From Siminovitchia sp047228825 (lineage in GTDB: Bacteria; Bacillota; Bacilli; Bacillales; Bacillaceae_C): 64,000 bases of DNA. Position 1 is the first letter of the stretch. Each line of letters begins with the position of its first letter. The notes under the pieces are model-generated. The model saw only the letters and a program-made list of their open reading frames with translations, did no database searches and was not told the origin of the DNA. Positions 15,968-24,120 of this stretch are shown one piece after another. The translations under genes were made by a program, and so were the position numbers. Where the stretch lies: contig NZ_JBFEGN010000004.1 in NCBI RefSeq assembly GCF_047228825.1, positions 1 through 64,000 of the forward strand, given 5' to 3'.

Positions 15968-16873
15968 GTGAACATCAATCATATGAGAGCGTTCGTAACA
16001 GTTGTTGAACTGGGAAGCTTCAATGAGGCGGCCAAGCGTCTGGCCGTTTCCCAACCCGCAATCACCCAGCGGATTCAGTCACTGGATGAACATTTTAAGA
16101 CAAAATTGCTGCAAAGAGATGCCGGCGGTGTGCATCTTACTTCCCAAGGGCAGATTGTCTATAATCAGTTCCTATCCATTTTAAAAAAATGGGACAATCT
16201 TGAGAGCCAATTATTGGGCGGCAATCTTACGGGTAAACTGACTGTAGGGGCCAGCACGATCCCATCCGAATATTTTTTGCCTAAATTGCTTAAAAGCTTC
16301 ATGGATCTATATAAGGAAGTGGAAATCCATACCTTGATCGCCGGTTCCAAAGAAGTTTTTAATTGGCTGCTGAACGGATCTGTTGATTTAATCGTGACAG
16401 GGAGGCATGAAGTTCATCCAAGACTTGTGTCCAAACCGCTTTTGGAAGAAGAACTAAAAATTATTGCTCCCATCGATGGTGACCGATTTCCCGAAAGCAT
16501 TAAGGTTGCCGACTTGAAAGATTGTGATTGGATCATACGGGAATCAGGCTCGGGGACAAGACTTGCATGGGAACAAGAACTTAAGGAGAAAGGTTTTGAT
16601 CCAAAGTCATTTAATATTGCAGGCCAAATGGGAAGTACAGAAGCCATTATTGCTTCTGTAGAGGCGGGAATCGGCATCTCTGTCGTTTCCTCGCTGGCGG
16701 CTGAACGGGCGGCACGCTATGGGAGGGTAAAAGTGCTGGAAGTAGAGGATTTTATCGTCAGGCGCTGTTTCTATATTTCCACTTTAAAAGATTATGAAAG
16801 CAACCCGCTTGTAAAAAAATTTATTTCTTATGCCTCTGATAAAATAACGAATGACAAAAACAAGCCCCTTTAG
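15968..16873 (+). CDS. LysR-family regulator, selenium-associated
   Basis: A 301-residue LysR protein. The N-terminal winged helix is clear (MRAFVTVVELGSFNEAAKRL, then SQPAITQRIQSLDEHF) and the effector domain runs from about residue 90, with IRESGSGTRLAWEQEL near 195 and SVEAGIGISVVSSLAAERA near 235. The GTG at 15968 is chosen because GGGGTGAT is well spaced to it; an ATG at 15962 overlaps that site. It lies 14 bases after the Sec-TusA gene in the same direction, so it is likely co-transcribed and may control selenium trafficking genes. A LysR subgroup of this kind is annotated beside selenium genes in other Firmicutes, from memory. Confidence 0.88.
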   Translation: MNINHMRAFVTVVELGSFNEAAKRLAVSQPAITQRIQSLDEHFKTKLLQRDAGGVHLTSQGQIVYNQFLSILKKWDNLESQLLGGNLTGKLTVGASTIPSEYFLPKLLKSFMDLYKEVEIHTLIAGSKEVFNWLLNGSVDLIVTGRHEVHPRLVSKPLLEEELKIIAPIDGDRFPESIKVADLKDCDWIIRESGSGTRLAWEQELKEKGFDPKSFNIAGQMGSTEAIIASVEAGIGISVVSSLAAERAARYGRVKVLEVEDFIVRRCFYISTLKDYESNPLVKKFISYASDKITNDKNKPL

Positions 16874-16898
16874 CCATTGCGAAGGGGCTTGTTTTTTT
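16862..16898. terminator. Bidirectional terminator
   Basis: AAGCCCCTT pairs with AAGGGGCTT around an 11-base loop, with T-runs on both strands. It separates the converging lysR and gbsB genes. Confidence 0.85.
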
Positions 16899-16901
16899 AC
16901 G

Positions 16902-18155
16902 TTATGAATACACTTCGGCTTTTTCGGCCGCTGCTTGTTGCTTACTATAAACTGTACTCGGAACCAGATTAAAGCAGCGTTTATAAATCCATTTATAGGC
17001 GTTCAAATTCAGGTCGCGCGGATTGCCGACAGTTTGCGGGTCGTTTAATGCTTCTTGAGCCAATCGATCAATCATATCTGGTGATACGCCTTGCTCTTCA
17101 AGAGTCGGAATATCCAAATCATCGACAAGCTCATAAACCCAGCGAACTGCGGCTTTAGCCGCATCCTCGGTAGATAAGCCGTGCGTATTGATACCGAGTG
17201 CCTGCGCTATTCTGGCAAATTTCTCCGGATTGCCTTTCCAGTTATATTCCATTACAGGTCCCATCATGGCTGCCACGCATTGTCCGTGGGCAACAGGAAT
17301 GATTCCGCCAAGAGTTTGACTCATGGCATGAGCGGCTCCGGCTGACTCACTTCCGTAAGACAGTCCGGCCAGCATGGCAGCCTGTGCCATTCCATACCGT
17401 GCTTCAAGATCAGTCCCATCCGAATAGGCCCGTCTAATATATGTTGCAACATATTCCATTGCCAATAAAGCGACCGCATCTGTGATCGGCTGAGCATACT
17501 TCATGGTGTAGCATTCAATGGCATGGGCCAGGGCGTCAACACCTGTCATCGCTGTCACATGGGGAGGCATGGATACATGCAGTTCGGGATCAATAATTGT
17601 CAGATGCGCAGCGATCAGCGGACCGCCCGTGTTAAATTTAAACTGCCTTTCTTCATCGGTAATAACAGCCCATTGGGTTACTTCCGAACCGGTCCCTGCC
17701 GTTGTCGGAATGGTGACGAGCGGCGGGATTCTATTTTCAAGCGGCTTTTTTCCTTCGGCAGCTTCATAGTCCAAAACGGATCCATCATGGACTGCTTCCA
17801 CACCAATGGCTTTGGCGGTATCCATGGAACTTCCGCCGCCAACCGCAACCAACCCATCGCAGTTTTCCTCTTTATAAATCTTTGAACCTTCATTGACAAG
17901 CCGAACGGGGGGATTGGGTTCCACTTTATCAAATAATACAACGCCTATTCCGGACTCTTCTAAATAAGTGATAATGGGAGTAACAACTCCAGCCTTATAA
18001 ATTCCCGGATCGGTGACGAGCAAAATTTTAGAAACGTCTAATTTTTTTATTTCATATCCGATATTTTTAATGGCCCCGATCCCGTGCTTCATAACAGTTG
18101 GCGTCTCAAAAGTGTGATATTTGTACATTTGCTCCACTTTCATTTGTAAACTCAT
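16902..18155 (-). CDS. gbsB: Type III (iron-dependent) choline dehydrogenase GbsB
   Basis: A 417-residue Fe-dependent alcohol dehydrogenase oxidising choline to betaine aldehyde with NAD. Family marks include GGGSSMDTAKAIG near residue 105, PTTAGTGSEVT near 150, DPELHVSMPPHVTAMTGVDALAHAIE near 207 and HAMSQTLGGIIPVAHGQC near 280, which carry the metal-binding histidines. It is transcribed after gbsA with 26 bases between them and a good AGGAGG site. Together with gbsA it matches the Bacillus gbsAB pair, where betaine is an osmoprotectant. Here the same pair sits beside a betaine-type reductase, suggesting choline catabolism as well. Substrate assignment rests on context and family. Confidence 0.92.
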   Translation of the reverse strand: MSLQMKVEQMYKYHTFETPTVMKHGIGAIKNIGYEIKKLDVSKILLVTDPGIYKAGVVTPIITYLEESGIGVVLFDKVEPNPPVRLVNEGSKIYKEENCDGLVAVGGGSSMDTAKAIGVEAVHDGSVLDYEAAEGKKPLENRIPPLVTIPTTAGTGSEVTQWAVITDEERQFKFNTGGPLIAAHLTIIDPELHVSMPPHVTAMTGVDALAHAIECYTMKYAQPITDAVALLAMEYVATYIRRAYSDGTDLEARYGMAQAAMLAGLSYGSESAGAAHAMSQTLGGIIPVAHGQCVAAMMGPVMEYNWKGNPEKFARIAQALGINTHGLSTEDAAKAAVRWVYELVDDLDIPTLEEQGVSPDMIDRLAQEALNDPQTVGNPRDLNLNAYKWIYKRCFNLVPSTVYSKQQAAAEKAEVYS

Positions 18156-18181
18156 TTTTATTTCCTCCTGTCAATTTTTTA

Positions 18182-19684
18182 TTAAGCTTGGGTATTCGCA
18201 CTTACATTCAGCTTTTTTTCTTTGAACCAATTTTGCGGCTCCGGTTTTGTATTTTGGTAAATATGCTTGATTTCCGTGTATTCCTCCAATCCCATGTGAC
18301 ACAATTCTCTGCCGATACCGGATTGTTTATACCCGCCCCATGGCGCTTGCGGAAAATAAGGATGATAGTCATTAATCCAGACCGTCCCCATACGCAGTTG
18401 TTTCACGACTCGTTCCGCGCGATTCATGTCACGTGTCCAAACCGCTCCCGCCAATCCGTAAACGCTGTCATTGGCGAGTTCGATAGCTTCTTCCTCTGTA
18501 TTAAAGGCCTCAATTGTCAAAATCGGGCCGAAAGATTCTTCTTGGACAATTTTCATCTTATGGTGGCAATTTGTGAAAACAGTAGGCTCCATGAAAAAGC
18601 CTTTTTGCAATTCTGGTGCAGACGGCCGTTTCCCGCCTGTTGCAAGAGTTGCTCCTTCGTCAATACCGGTCTTTATATACGTTTCCAACGTTTTCAGATG
18701 CTCTTCCGAAATGACGGGTCCCATTTCAGTTTCCTCATCAAAACCATTCCCCAATTTGATTTGTTTCGTCCGGTCTATGACGGCGTCGACAAAGCGGTCA
18801 TGGATGTCTTTTTGGATGAGCAGGCGTGCCCCCGCCGAGCAAACTTGGCCGGCATGGAAGAATACCGCATTCAATGCATAATCGACTGCTGTATCAAAGT
18901 CTGCATCGTTAAAGACAATATTCGGGTTTTTGCCGCCGAGCTCCATGGAAATTTTTTTGAAATTATTGGAAGCTGCTTTCATGATTTCTCTTCCGGCCTC
19001 CCCGCCCCCTGTAAAAGAAATCAAATCGACAAGATCACTTTCCGCAAGTTCAGCCCCCACACTTGAACCCGGGCCAAGCACAAGATTGATCACTCCTTTC
19101 GGAAAACCGACCTCCTCAAAAATTTCACACATTTTGATCGAAGAGAGGGGAGTAATTTCTGCCGGTTTCAAAATGACAGTATTCCCTGCAGCCAAAGCGG
19201 GTGCGAGCTTCCAGGATGCCTGAAGCAATGGGTAGTTCCAAGGAGCAATTAACCCGCATACTCCCACAGGCTCCCGGACGACCCGGCTGATGGAATGTGG
19301 ATTGGGAGATTCGATCATCATGCCGCCATCTTTATCAGCAAGACCGGCATAATATTGAAAGACCCCGGCAATTCCATCCATGTCCGCAAGACTTTCTGTA
19401 ACTGTTTTCCCGGTATTGAGAGACTCTAATTCGGCAAGCTCCTGCCTATAATTTTTGATCTTTTGGGCGGTCTCGTACAACAGGTCTCCTCTTTCGGATG
19501 CACTAAAATGTTGCCACTGTCCGTGATCAAACGCATCACGGGCCGCAAGTATCGCTTTTTTGGCATCTTCTCTGTTACCTCTTGCAACTTCTGCAATCAC
19601 TTCCTGGTTATAGGGATTGATGATTTTCTTTGTTTTCCCGCTTATACTTTCAACCCATTGACCATCGATGTACATTAATGTCAT
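18182..19684 (-). CDS. gbsA: Betaine aldehyde dehydrogenase GbsA
   Basis: A 500-residue NAD-dependent aldehyde dehydrogenase. It shows the WNYPLLQASWKLAPALAAGN cofactor segment near residue 155, the catalytic Glu in MELGGKNPNIVF near 252, the catalytic Cys in FFHAGQVCSAGARL near 285, and ESFGPILTIEAF near 385. The ATG at 19684 follows GGAGGTGCAG; an upstream in-frame start at 19738 would run through the operator. It oxidises betaine aldehyde to glycine betaine. The promoter region holds a GTTAAATTTGTATTTAAC palindrome, repeated before the divergent gbsR gene, so GbsR control is very likely. Confidence 0.95.
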   Translation of the reverse strand: MTLMYIDGQWVESISGKTKKIINPYNQEVIAEVARGNREDAKKAILAARDAFDHGQWQHFSASERGDLLYETAQKIKNYRQELAELESLNTGKTVTESLADMDGIAGVFQYYAGLADKDGGMMIESPNPHSISRVVREPVGVCGLIAPWNYPLLQASWKLAPALAAGNTVILKPAEITPLSSIKMCEIFEEVGFPKGVINLVLGPGSSVGAELAESDLVDLISFTGGGEAGREIMKAASNNFKKISMELGGKNPNIVFNDADFDTAVDYALNAVFFHAGQVCSAGARLLIQKDIHDRFVDAVIDRTKQIKLGNGFDEETEMGPVISEEHLKTLETYIKTGIDEGATLATGGKRPSAPELQKGFFMEPTVFTNCHHKMKIVQEESFGPILTIEAFNTEEEAIELANDSVYGLAGAVWTRDMNRAERVVKQLRMGTVWINDYHPYFPQAPWGGYKQSGIGRELCHMGLEEYTEIKHIYQNTKPEPQNWFKEKKLNVSANTQA

Positions 19685-19718
19685 GTCTGCACCTCCTGTA
19701 ATCCAAAAATTGGGATTT

Positions 19719-19736
19719 GTTAAATTTGTATTTAAC
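19719..19736. promoter_or_regulatory. Candidate GbsR operator, gbsA side
   Basis: Perfect palindrome GTTAAAT-TTGT-ATTTAAC just upstream of gbsA. A near-identical copy lies at 19828. Confidence 0.6.
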
Positions 19737-19827
19737 ATATCAAACTTACCGAAAGTATAATATAATAAATATATTCAGTCAATACAAAAATTCGGAAAAA
19801 TGGTGTTGACATGATTTGGAAAGTTTA

Positions 19828-19843
19828 TTAAATTTATATTTAA
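19828..19843. promoter_or_regulatory. Candidate GbsR operator, gbsR side
   Basis: TTAAAT-TTAT-ATTTAA, 43 bases ahead of the gbsR start, differs from the gbsA-side copy by one base in the spacer. Two copies allow joint control of both divergent units. Confidence 0.6.
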
Positions 19844-19886
19844 CGTTTTAAATATCCGAAATTTTTCGCAAGGAGAGGAAAAGCTA

Positions 19887-20453
19887 ATGCTGGACGAACA
19901 GGAGAATCATCAAGTTGAGGAACAATATTGGGATGTCTTGGAAGAGGCGGAATCATATGTGATAGATGCCCTTGCGGAAACAATGGACCTGTACGGAATC
20001 ACACCTTCAATAGGGAGGCTTTATGGAGTGTTATATTTCAGTGAAGAGCCAATGACTCTCAATCATATGAGCCAAAGTATGGGGATGAGCAAACCGAGCA
20101 TGAGTACGGGAATTAATTCATTAATGGATATGGAGGTTGTTCAAAAAGTTTGGCGGAAGGGGGAAAGAAAAGATTTATATATAGCGGAGAAAGACTTTTT
20201 TAAATTCTTTACAGTATTCTTCTGCAAGAAATGGGAAAGAGAGATATCGGTAAATATGGATGCCATTAAAAAGGCGACTGTCAAGCTAACAGGCTTATTA
20301 AATGACAATGTTCCCGAAGATGTCCGAAAAAAGGCAAAAGCGGACCTGAAACAGCTCGAAGATTCCATTGCCTATTATACGTGGTTAAAAAACCTCGTTC
20401 ATGCATTAAGATCAGGAGATTTACATTTTTTTGAGAAAAATCTCAAAGAATAA
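19887..20453 (+). CDS. gbsR: GbsR-type choline-responsive repressor
   Basis: A 188-residue MarR-like winged-helix protein of the GbsR/DUF-MarR subgroup. Features are LAETMDLYGITPSIGRLYGV near residue 30, the recognition helix region MSKPSMSTGINSLMDM near 73, and VWRKGERKDLYIAEKDFFKF near 95, which is the family signature. In Bacillus subtilis GbsR binds choline and represses gbsAB and a choline carrier. It is divergent from gbsA with paired palindromic operators between them, and the choline BCCT gene follows 129 bases downstream. Length and motifs are normal. The ATG follows AGGAGAGG. Confidence 0.92.
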   Translation: MLDEQENHQVEEQYWDVLEEAESYVIDALAETMDLYGITPSIGRLYGVLYFSEEPMTLNHMSQSMGMSKPSMSTGINSLMDMEVVQKVWRKGERKDLYIAEKDFFKFFTVFFCKKWEREISVNMDAIKKATVKLTGLLNDNVPEDVRKKAKADLKQLEDSIAYYTWLKNLVHALRSGDLHFFEKNLKE

Positions 20454-20458
20454 GATTT

Positions 20459-20498
20459 TTCCCGTTTGTAAAATATTGTAAACGTTTACAGACGGGAA
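20459..20498 (+). promoter_or_regulatory. Hairpin with embedded perfect cre-like box (20477-20490)
   Basis: TTCCCGTTTGTAAA pairs with TTTACAGACGGGAA (one wobble), without a following T-run. The loop-side sequence TGTAAACGTTTACA is a full palindrome matching the CcpA cre pattern TGNAANCGNWNNCA. It lies between gbsR and the choline carrier, so it could give catabolite control or partial termination. Confidence 0.5.
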
Positions 20499-20582
20499 GT
20501 TATTCATGGCACCTAAGAATGAACTATAATCAGGGATTTTCCAATATTAAAAAATAATTGATTATAGGAGGAAGTGTGGAAA

Positions 20583-22796
20583 ATGAGTGTGCCAAAGGAA
20601 AAACATAATCAAGTTACCGATGGAGAATCAGTTGATATAGATGGACAAAGGCCAAGAAAAAAAGAAGAGAAATCTGGTACGTTCGATCACGCTCAAAAAC
20701 GAAAGGCAGTAATGCCAGTCAATTCGGTAGTCTTTTATGGTTCCGCAATCATTATTATTTCTTTTGCAGCATGGTGCATGATCTATCCTAATGCCGCGGA
20801 AAATTTTATCGGTGTAGTGGTAGGTTGGGTCGCAGACACCTTCGGGTGGTACTACATCCTGACTGCTACTTTAGTTTTGCTTTTCGTGATTGTGGCCGCT
20901 TGCGGGAAGACTGGAAGAGTAAAGCTGGGCCCGGATCATTCAAAACCGCGGTATAATATGTTTACTTGGACCTCGATGCTGTTTGCTGCCGGCATCGGAA
21001 TAGACCTCATGTTTTTCTCAGTATCTGGCCCTGTCAGTCATTATTTGGCTCCTCCGGAAGGCATCGGAGGAACCGAAGAAGCTGCCAGGCAAGCGGTCAT
21101 CTGGACACTGTTTCACTACGGTGTGACAGGGTGGGGGATGTACACACTTATGGGTTTGGTTTTTGGACTCTTCGCTTACCGTTATAACCTTCCTCTGAGT
21201 ATCCGTGCGACGCTGTACCCGATCTTCGGCAAACGAATCAACGGTCTCACTGGGGATACAATTGAGATAGCTGCAGTCCTTGGTACAATCTTCGGCATTG
21301 CTACGTCGTTAGGCATCGGAGTAGTTCAGCTTAATTTCGGTCTCCATCTTATCTTCGGCGTACCCCTGGGATTGGGCGCGCAAATTTCGCTCATCGTGGT
21401 CGCTGTTGCAATGGCGACTGCGTCCACCGTCTCGGGCGTAGATAAAGGTATACGCCGACTTTCCGAGCTAAACGTGCTTCTCGCGTTTGCTCTCATGCTC
21501 TATGTTCTGTTCACTGGGGAGACAAAGTTTCTGCTCAATGCACTGGTGCAAAATATAGGTGATTTCGTCAGCCGTTTTCCAAGCATGACACTCAACAGTT
21601 TCGCCTACGGCGAGGCAGGCGGCTGGCTATCTGATTGGACGCTGTTTTTCTGGGCCTGGTGGATCGCTTGGGCACCATTCGTAGGCCTGTTCCTTGCGCG
21701 GATCTCGCGTGGACGTACGATCCGCGAGTTCGTTACCGGCACTCTTACGATTCCTTTCTTATTCATCCTGCTTTGGATCTCAATCTTCGGTAACAGTTCC
21801 CTCACCATCGTGATGGGTGGAAATAGTGCCTTTGGTGATATCGCTATGAACGCCCCCGAACAGGGATTCTACACCTTGCTTGAACAGTACCCGGCCGCTC
21901 CGGCAGTCGTGGTGGTGGCAACTTTCCTGGGCCTCCTGTTTTATGTTACGAGCGCTGACTCTGGTGCTCTGGTCATGAGCAACTTCACTTCCAAAGTAAC
22001 CAATACTACTAGTGATGGGCCGCCGTGGATGCGCATCTTCTGGGCTTTTGCTACAGGTGCTCTTACACTTGCTATGCTAATGGTAGGAGGCGTACCTGCT
22101 CTGCAGTACGCTACCGTCATCATAGGGCTGCCTTTCTCGATTGTGCTTTACCTGTTCATGATTGGCCTCTATCGAGTATTGAGACGTGAGACACTCAGCA
22201 TCGACTCTTTCCATAAAACGTTGCCGAGCGTTCTTGCTGGACGTGCGGCTGCTAATCAGAACGATGAGCCGGAGTGGCGCGGAAGGATCGCCCGAGTCAT
22301 GTCCTATCCGGACGAAATGCAAACGTGTAACTTTATGAACAATACCGTGCGCCCTGCTTATCAAGCTGTTCAGAAAGACCTAGAGCGCAATGGCGCCGAT
22401 GTCCAGATCAATTGGAGCTCAGTAGAAGGTTCAAATTGTCCGTCCGCTACGTTTATTGTCAACTTCACAGAGGCGTGTAAGTTCACCTATCAGGTTTTGC
22501 CAGTGTCCCATTCGATTCCGTCTTTCGCGTCAAGCCAAACCCCTGAATCCGGGCAGTATTTCCGCATTCAGGTATTTACCCAGACCGGAAGCGAAGGTTA
22601 TGACATTTTCGGATTAACACGAGAACAGCTGATAGCCGATCTGCTTGACAACTTTGAAAGATACGTAGAGCTTCTCCATCTGTTTGAGGAGTCAGGGGCG
22701 ATGGAAACGGCTTCCTGGCTATCAGTCGATGACGATCCAGCAGGTGCCTGGAAGGAAGATTTGCCCGAGCGCGCCAGTAATCCCAATTTGTCCTGA
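20583..22796 (+). CDS. betT: BCCT-family choline transporter with cytoplasmic tail (BetT type)
   Basis: A 737-residue BCCT carrier with a soluble N-terminal stretch of about 40 residues, twelve membrane segments, and a long C-terminal cytoplasmic domain from about residue 540. The signature region FFWAWWIAWAPFVGLFLARISRGRT lies near residue 355 (cut here to its core WAWWIAWAPFVG), and the choline/betaine site GIGIDLMFFSVSGPVSHY near 137. The long tail is typical of BetT-like, osmotically controlled choline carriers, not of the short OpuD type encoded at 24809. The ATG at 20583 is 10 bases from AGGAGG. C-ending and G-ending codons are far more common than in neighbours, suggesting acquisition from a higher-GC donor. 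Confidence 0.9.
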   Translation: MSVPKEKHNQVTDGESVDIDGQRPRKKEEKSGTFDHAQKRKAVMPVNSVVFYGSAIIIISFAAWCMIYPNAAENFIGVVVGWVADTFGWYYILTATLVLLFVIVAACGKTGRVKLGPDHSKPRYNMFTWTSMLFAAGIGIDLMFFSVSGPVSHYLAPPEGIGGTEEAARQAVIWTLFHYGVTGWGMYTLMGLVFGLFAYRYNLPLSIRATLYPIFGKRINGLTGDTIEIAAVLGTIFGIATSLGIGVVQLNFGLHLIFGVPLGLGAQISLIVVAVAMATASTVSGVDKGIRRLSELNVLLAFALMLYVLFTGETKFLLNALVQNIGDFVSRFPSMTLNSFAYGEAGGWLSDWTLFFWAWWIAWAPFVGLFLARISRGRTIREFVTGTLTIPFLFILLWISIFGNSSLTIVMGGNSAFGDIAMNAPEQGFYTLLEQYPAAPAVVVVATFLGLLFYVTSADSGALVMSNFTSKVTNTTSDGPPWMRIFWAFATGALTLAMLMVGGVPALQYATVIIGLPFSIVLYLFMIGLYRVLRRETLSIDSFHKTLPSVLAGRAAANQNDEPEWRGRIARVMSYPDEMQTCNFMNNTVRPAYQAVQKDLERNGADVQINWSSVEGSNCPSATFIVNFTEACKFTYQVLPVSHSIPSFASSQTPESGQYFRIQVFTQTGSEGYDIFGLTREQLIADLLDNFERYVELLHLFEESGAMETASWLSVDDDPAGAWKEDLPERASNPNLS

Positions 22797-22914
22797 TATC
22801 CAATGTGAAGAGGGGAATCTAGTGCAAAACGGCTAAACTTACTCCCTTCCCGTGTTATACCTTGAATGGAGGCTACACCGTTGAGCAGCTACTTTTTTGA
22901 AGAGGTGAGGAAAA

Positions 22915-23490
22915 ATGAAAATTGGCAAAACGATGATGATTACATATTCAGCTATGGGAATCGCCTTGAATGTAGTCTTAGGTACCGTTGTGTCATCCAT
23001 GAAAATACCGCTCTTGTTTCTTGATACGATCGGAACTGTGTTAGTTGCCGTATTATTCGGTCCCTGGTGGGGTGCTTTAACTGGCGGGTTAACAAATGTT
23101 GTGCTCGGGGTAACCACAGGGGGATCAGCCATCTTCTTTGGAATTGTAAACATCGTAATAGGGTTGGTTGTCGGGTATATTGCAAGGAAATTTGATTTTA
23201 CAAAATGGTATATTGCCTTATTTACTGGAATTATTATTTCAATTATCGCCCCTTTAATCGGAACGCCAATAGCAGTTGCTGTATATGGCGGATTAAATGG
23301 CAGCGGGATGGATATTGTCGTTTTATGGTTAAGGGCTTCCGGGGAAAGTGTCTTTGCCTCAACCTTTATTTCACGAATTACTGGTAATCTTGTTGATAAA
23401 ACGATCACGTGTTTTCTAGTCGTGTTCATGGTTACCCGCCTGCCGATTTTTTCAAAAATAAAAAGGAAGGAAAAGCGATATGCAGCGTAG
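22915..23490 (+). CDS. ECF transporter S component-like membrane protein
   Basis: A 191-residue membrane protein with about six hydrophobic segments, resembling substrate-binding S components of energy-coupling-factor transporters: LDTIGTVLVAVLFGPWWGALTGG near residue 36 (only its LDTIGT...GPWWGALTGG frame matters) and a following NVVLGVTTG loop match the family. No EcfA or EcfT gene is nearby, so it would share a distant energising module. It overlaps the next gene by 11 bases. The pair recalls an S component next to a TudS-related protein that I remember from Clostridioides difficile (CD3073/CD3072). The substrate is unknown. The ATG follows GAGGTGAGG. Confidence 0.8.
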   Translation: MKIGKTMMITYSAMGIALNVVLGTVVSSMKIPLLFLDTIGTVLVAVLFGPWWGALTGGLTNVVLGVTTGGSAIFFGIVNIVIGLVVGYIARKFDFTKWYIALFTGIIISIIAPLIGTPIAVAVYGGLNGSGMDIVVLWLRASGESVFASTFISRITGNLVDKTITCFLVVFMVTRLPIFSKIKRKEKRYAA

Positions 23491-23944
23491 TAAAAAGATT
23501 TTAATCGTATCTCATTGTATTTTAAATCAGAATACTGTAATTGATGGCGAGGCAAGAGCAGAAGGGGCCGTCCAGTCCGCGGTAGATTGGGCGATGAATG
23601 AAGGCTTTGGATTTCTACAGCTGCCTTGTCCTGAGTTTACTTTTCTTGGATTGAACCGCCCCTCGATGACTTATGAGCAATATAATACACAAGAATACCG
23701 GAAACATTGCCAAGAGATATTGAGGCCTATTTTGCAGCAAGCTGAAGAATATTTAAAAAATGGTTATGAGATTGCTGGATTGCTTGGAATCCAAAGCAGT
23801 CCATCGTGCGACCCTGCCCGTGGCGTTTTTATGGAAGAGCTTACTGCGATGTTTGCGGAAAAAGGGGTCACGTTACAAACACTTTGGTATTTGCCTGACA
23901 ACAGAGAACCGGAATTTAAAAGTGATGAGCATTTTATTAAATAA
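23480..23944 (+). CDS. TudS-related (DUF523-like) putative desulfidase
   Basis: A 154-residue protein with three conserved cysteine contexts: VSHCILNQNTVIDGEAR near residue 11, LQLPCPEFTFLGLNRP near 49, and GIQSSPSCDPARGVF near 99. Three such cysteines bind a [4Fe-4S] cluster in TudS-type DUF523 proteins, which remove sulfur from thio-compounds such as thiouracil. It is coupled to the S-component gene by an 11-base overlap. Import of a sulfur-containing small molecule followed by desulfuration is a fair reading of the pair, but this is inference. A terminator follows. Confidence 0.75.
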   Translation: MQRSKKILIVSHCILNQNTVIDGEARAEGAVQSAVDWAMNEGFGFLQLPCPEFTFLGLNRPSMTYEQYNTQEYRKHCQEILRPILQQAEEYLKNGYEIAGLLGIQSSPSCDPARGVFMEELTAMFAEKGVTLQTLWYLPDNREPEFKSDEHFIK

Positions 23945-23954
23945 AGTGTTAAGC

Positions 23955-23992
23955 AAACAAGCCAGCTTCCGGGATGGAGGTTGGCTTGTTTT
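23955..23992 (+). terminator. Terminator
   Basis: AAACAAGCCA pairs with TGGCTTGTTT across a 17-base loop, followed by T residues. Confidence 0.7.
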
Positions 23993-24080
23993 ATGTCGAA
24001 CAGTGATTGGTCCAGTTCGCCTTTACTTTTGAGATCGCCCCCCTGTGGACTCTGATTATATTAAATGGTATATTTTTAAG

Positions 24081-24092
24081 TAATCAGGATTA
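24081..24092. promoter_or_regulatory. Candidate TetR operator, autoregulatory
   Basis: TAATC-AG-GATTA lies 28 bases ahead of the TetR-family start. The same palindrome with two variable central bases recurs in the promoter region of the opuD-like and reductase genes. Confidence 0.55.
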
Positions 24093-24120
24093 TTTGGCCA
24101 CGAAATCGGAGTGTATACGG

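Noticed and set aside
18098..19066. 322-residue plus-strand frame over gbsB/gbsA
   Set aside because: It is antisense to gbsA and gbsB, whose motifs are perfect; cysteine- and histidine-rich composition is typical of shadow frames.
22797..22914. Known riboswitch class before the S-component gene
   Set aside because: No match to preQ1, thiamin, FMN, cobalamin, SAM or glycine consensus that I can recognise; left as an unassigned leader.
22839..23555. 238-residue minus-strand frame over the S-component gene
   Set aside because: It is a shadow of the well-supported membrane protein; composition is Thr/Pro/Ile-rich and no domain is seen.
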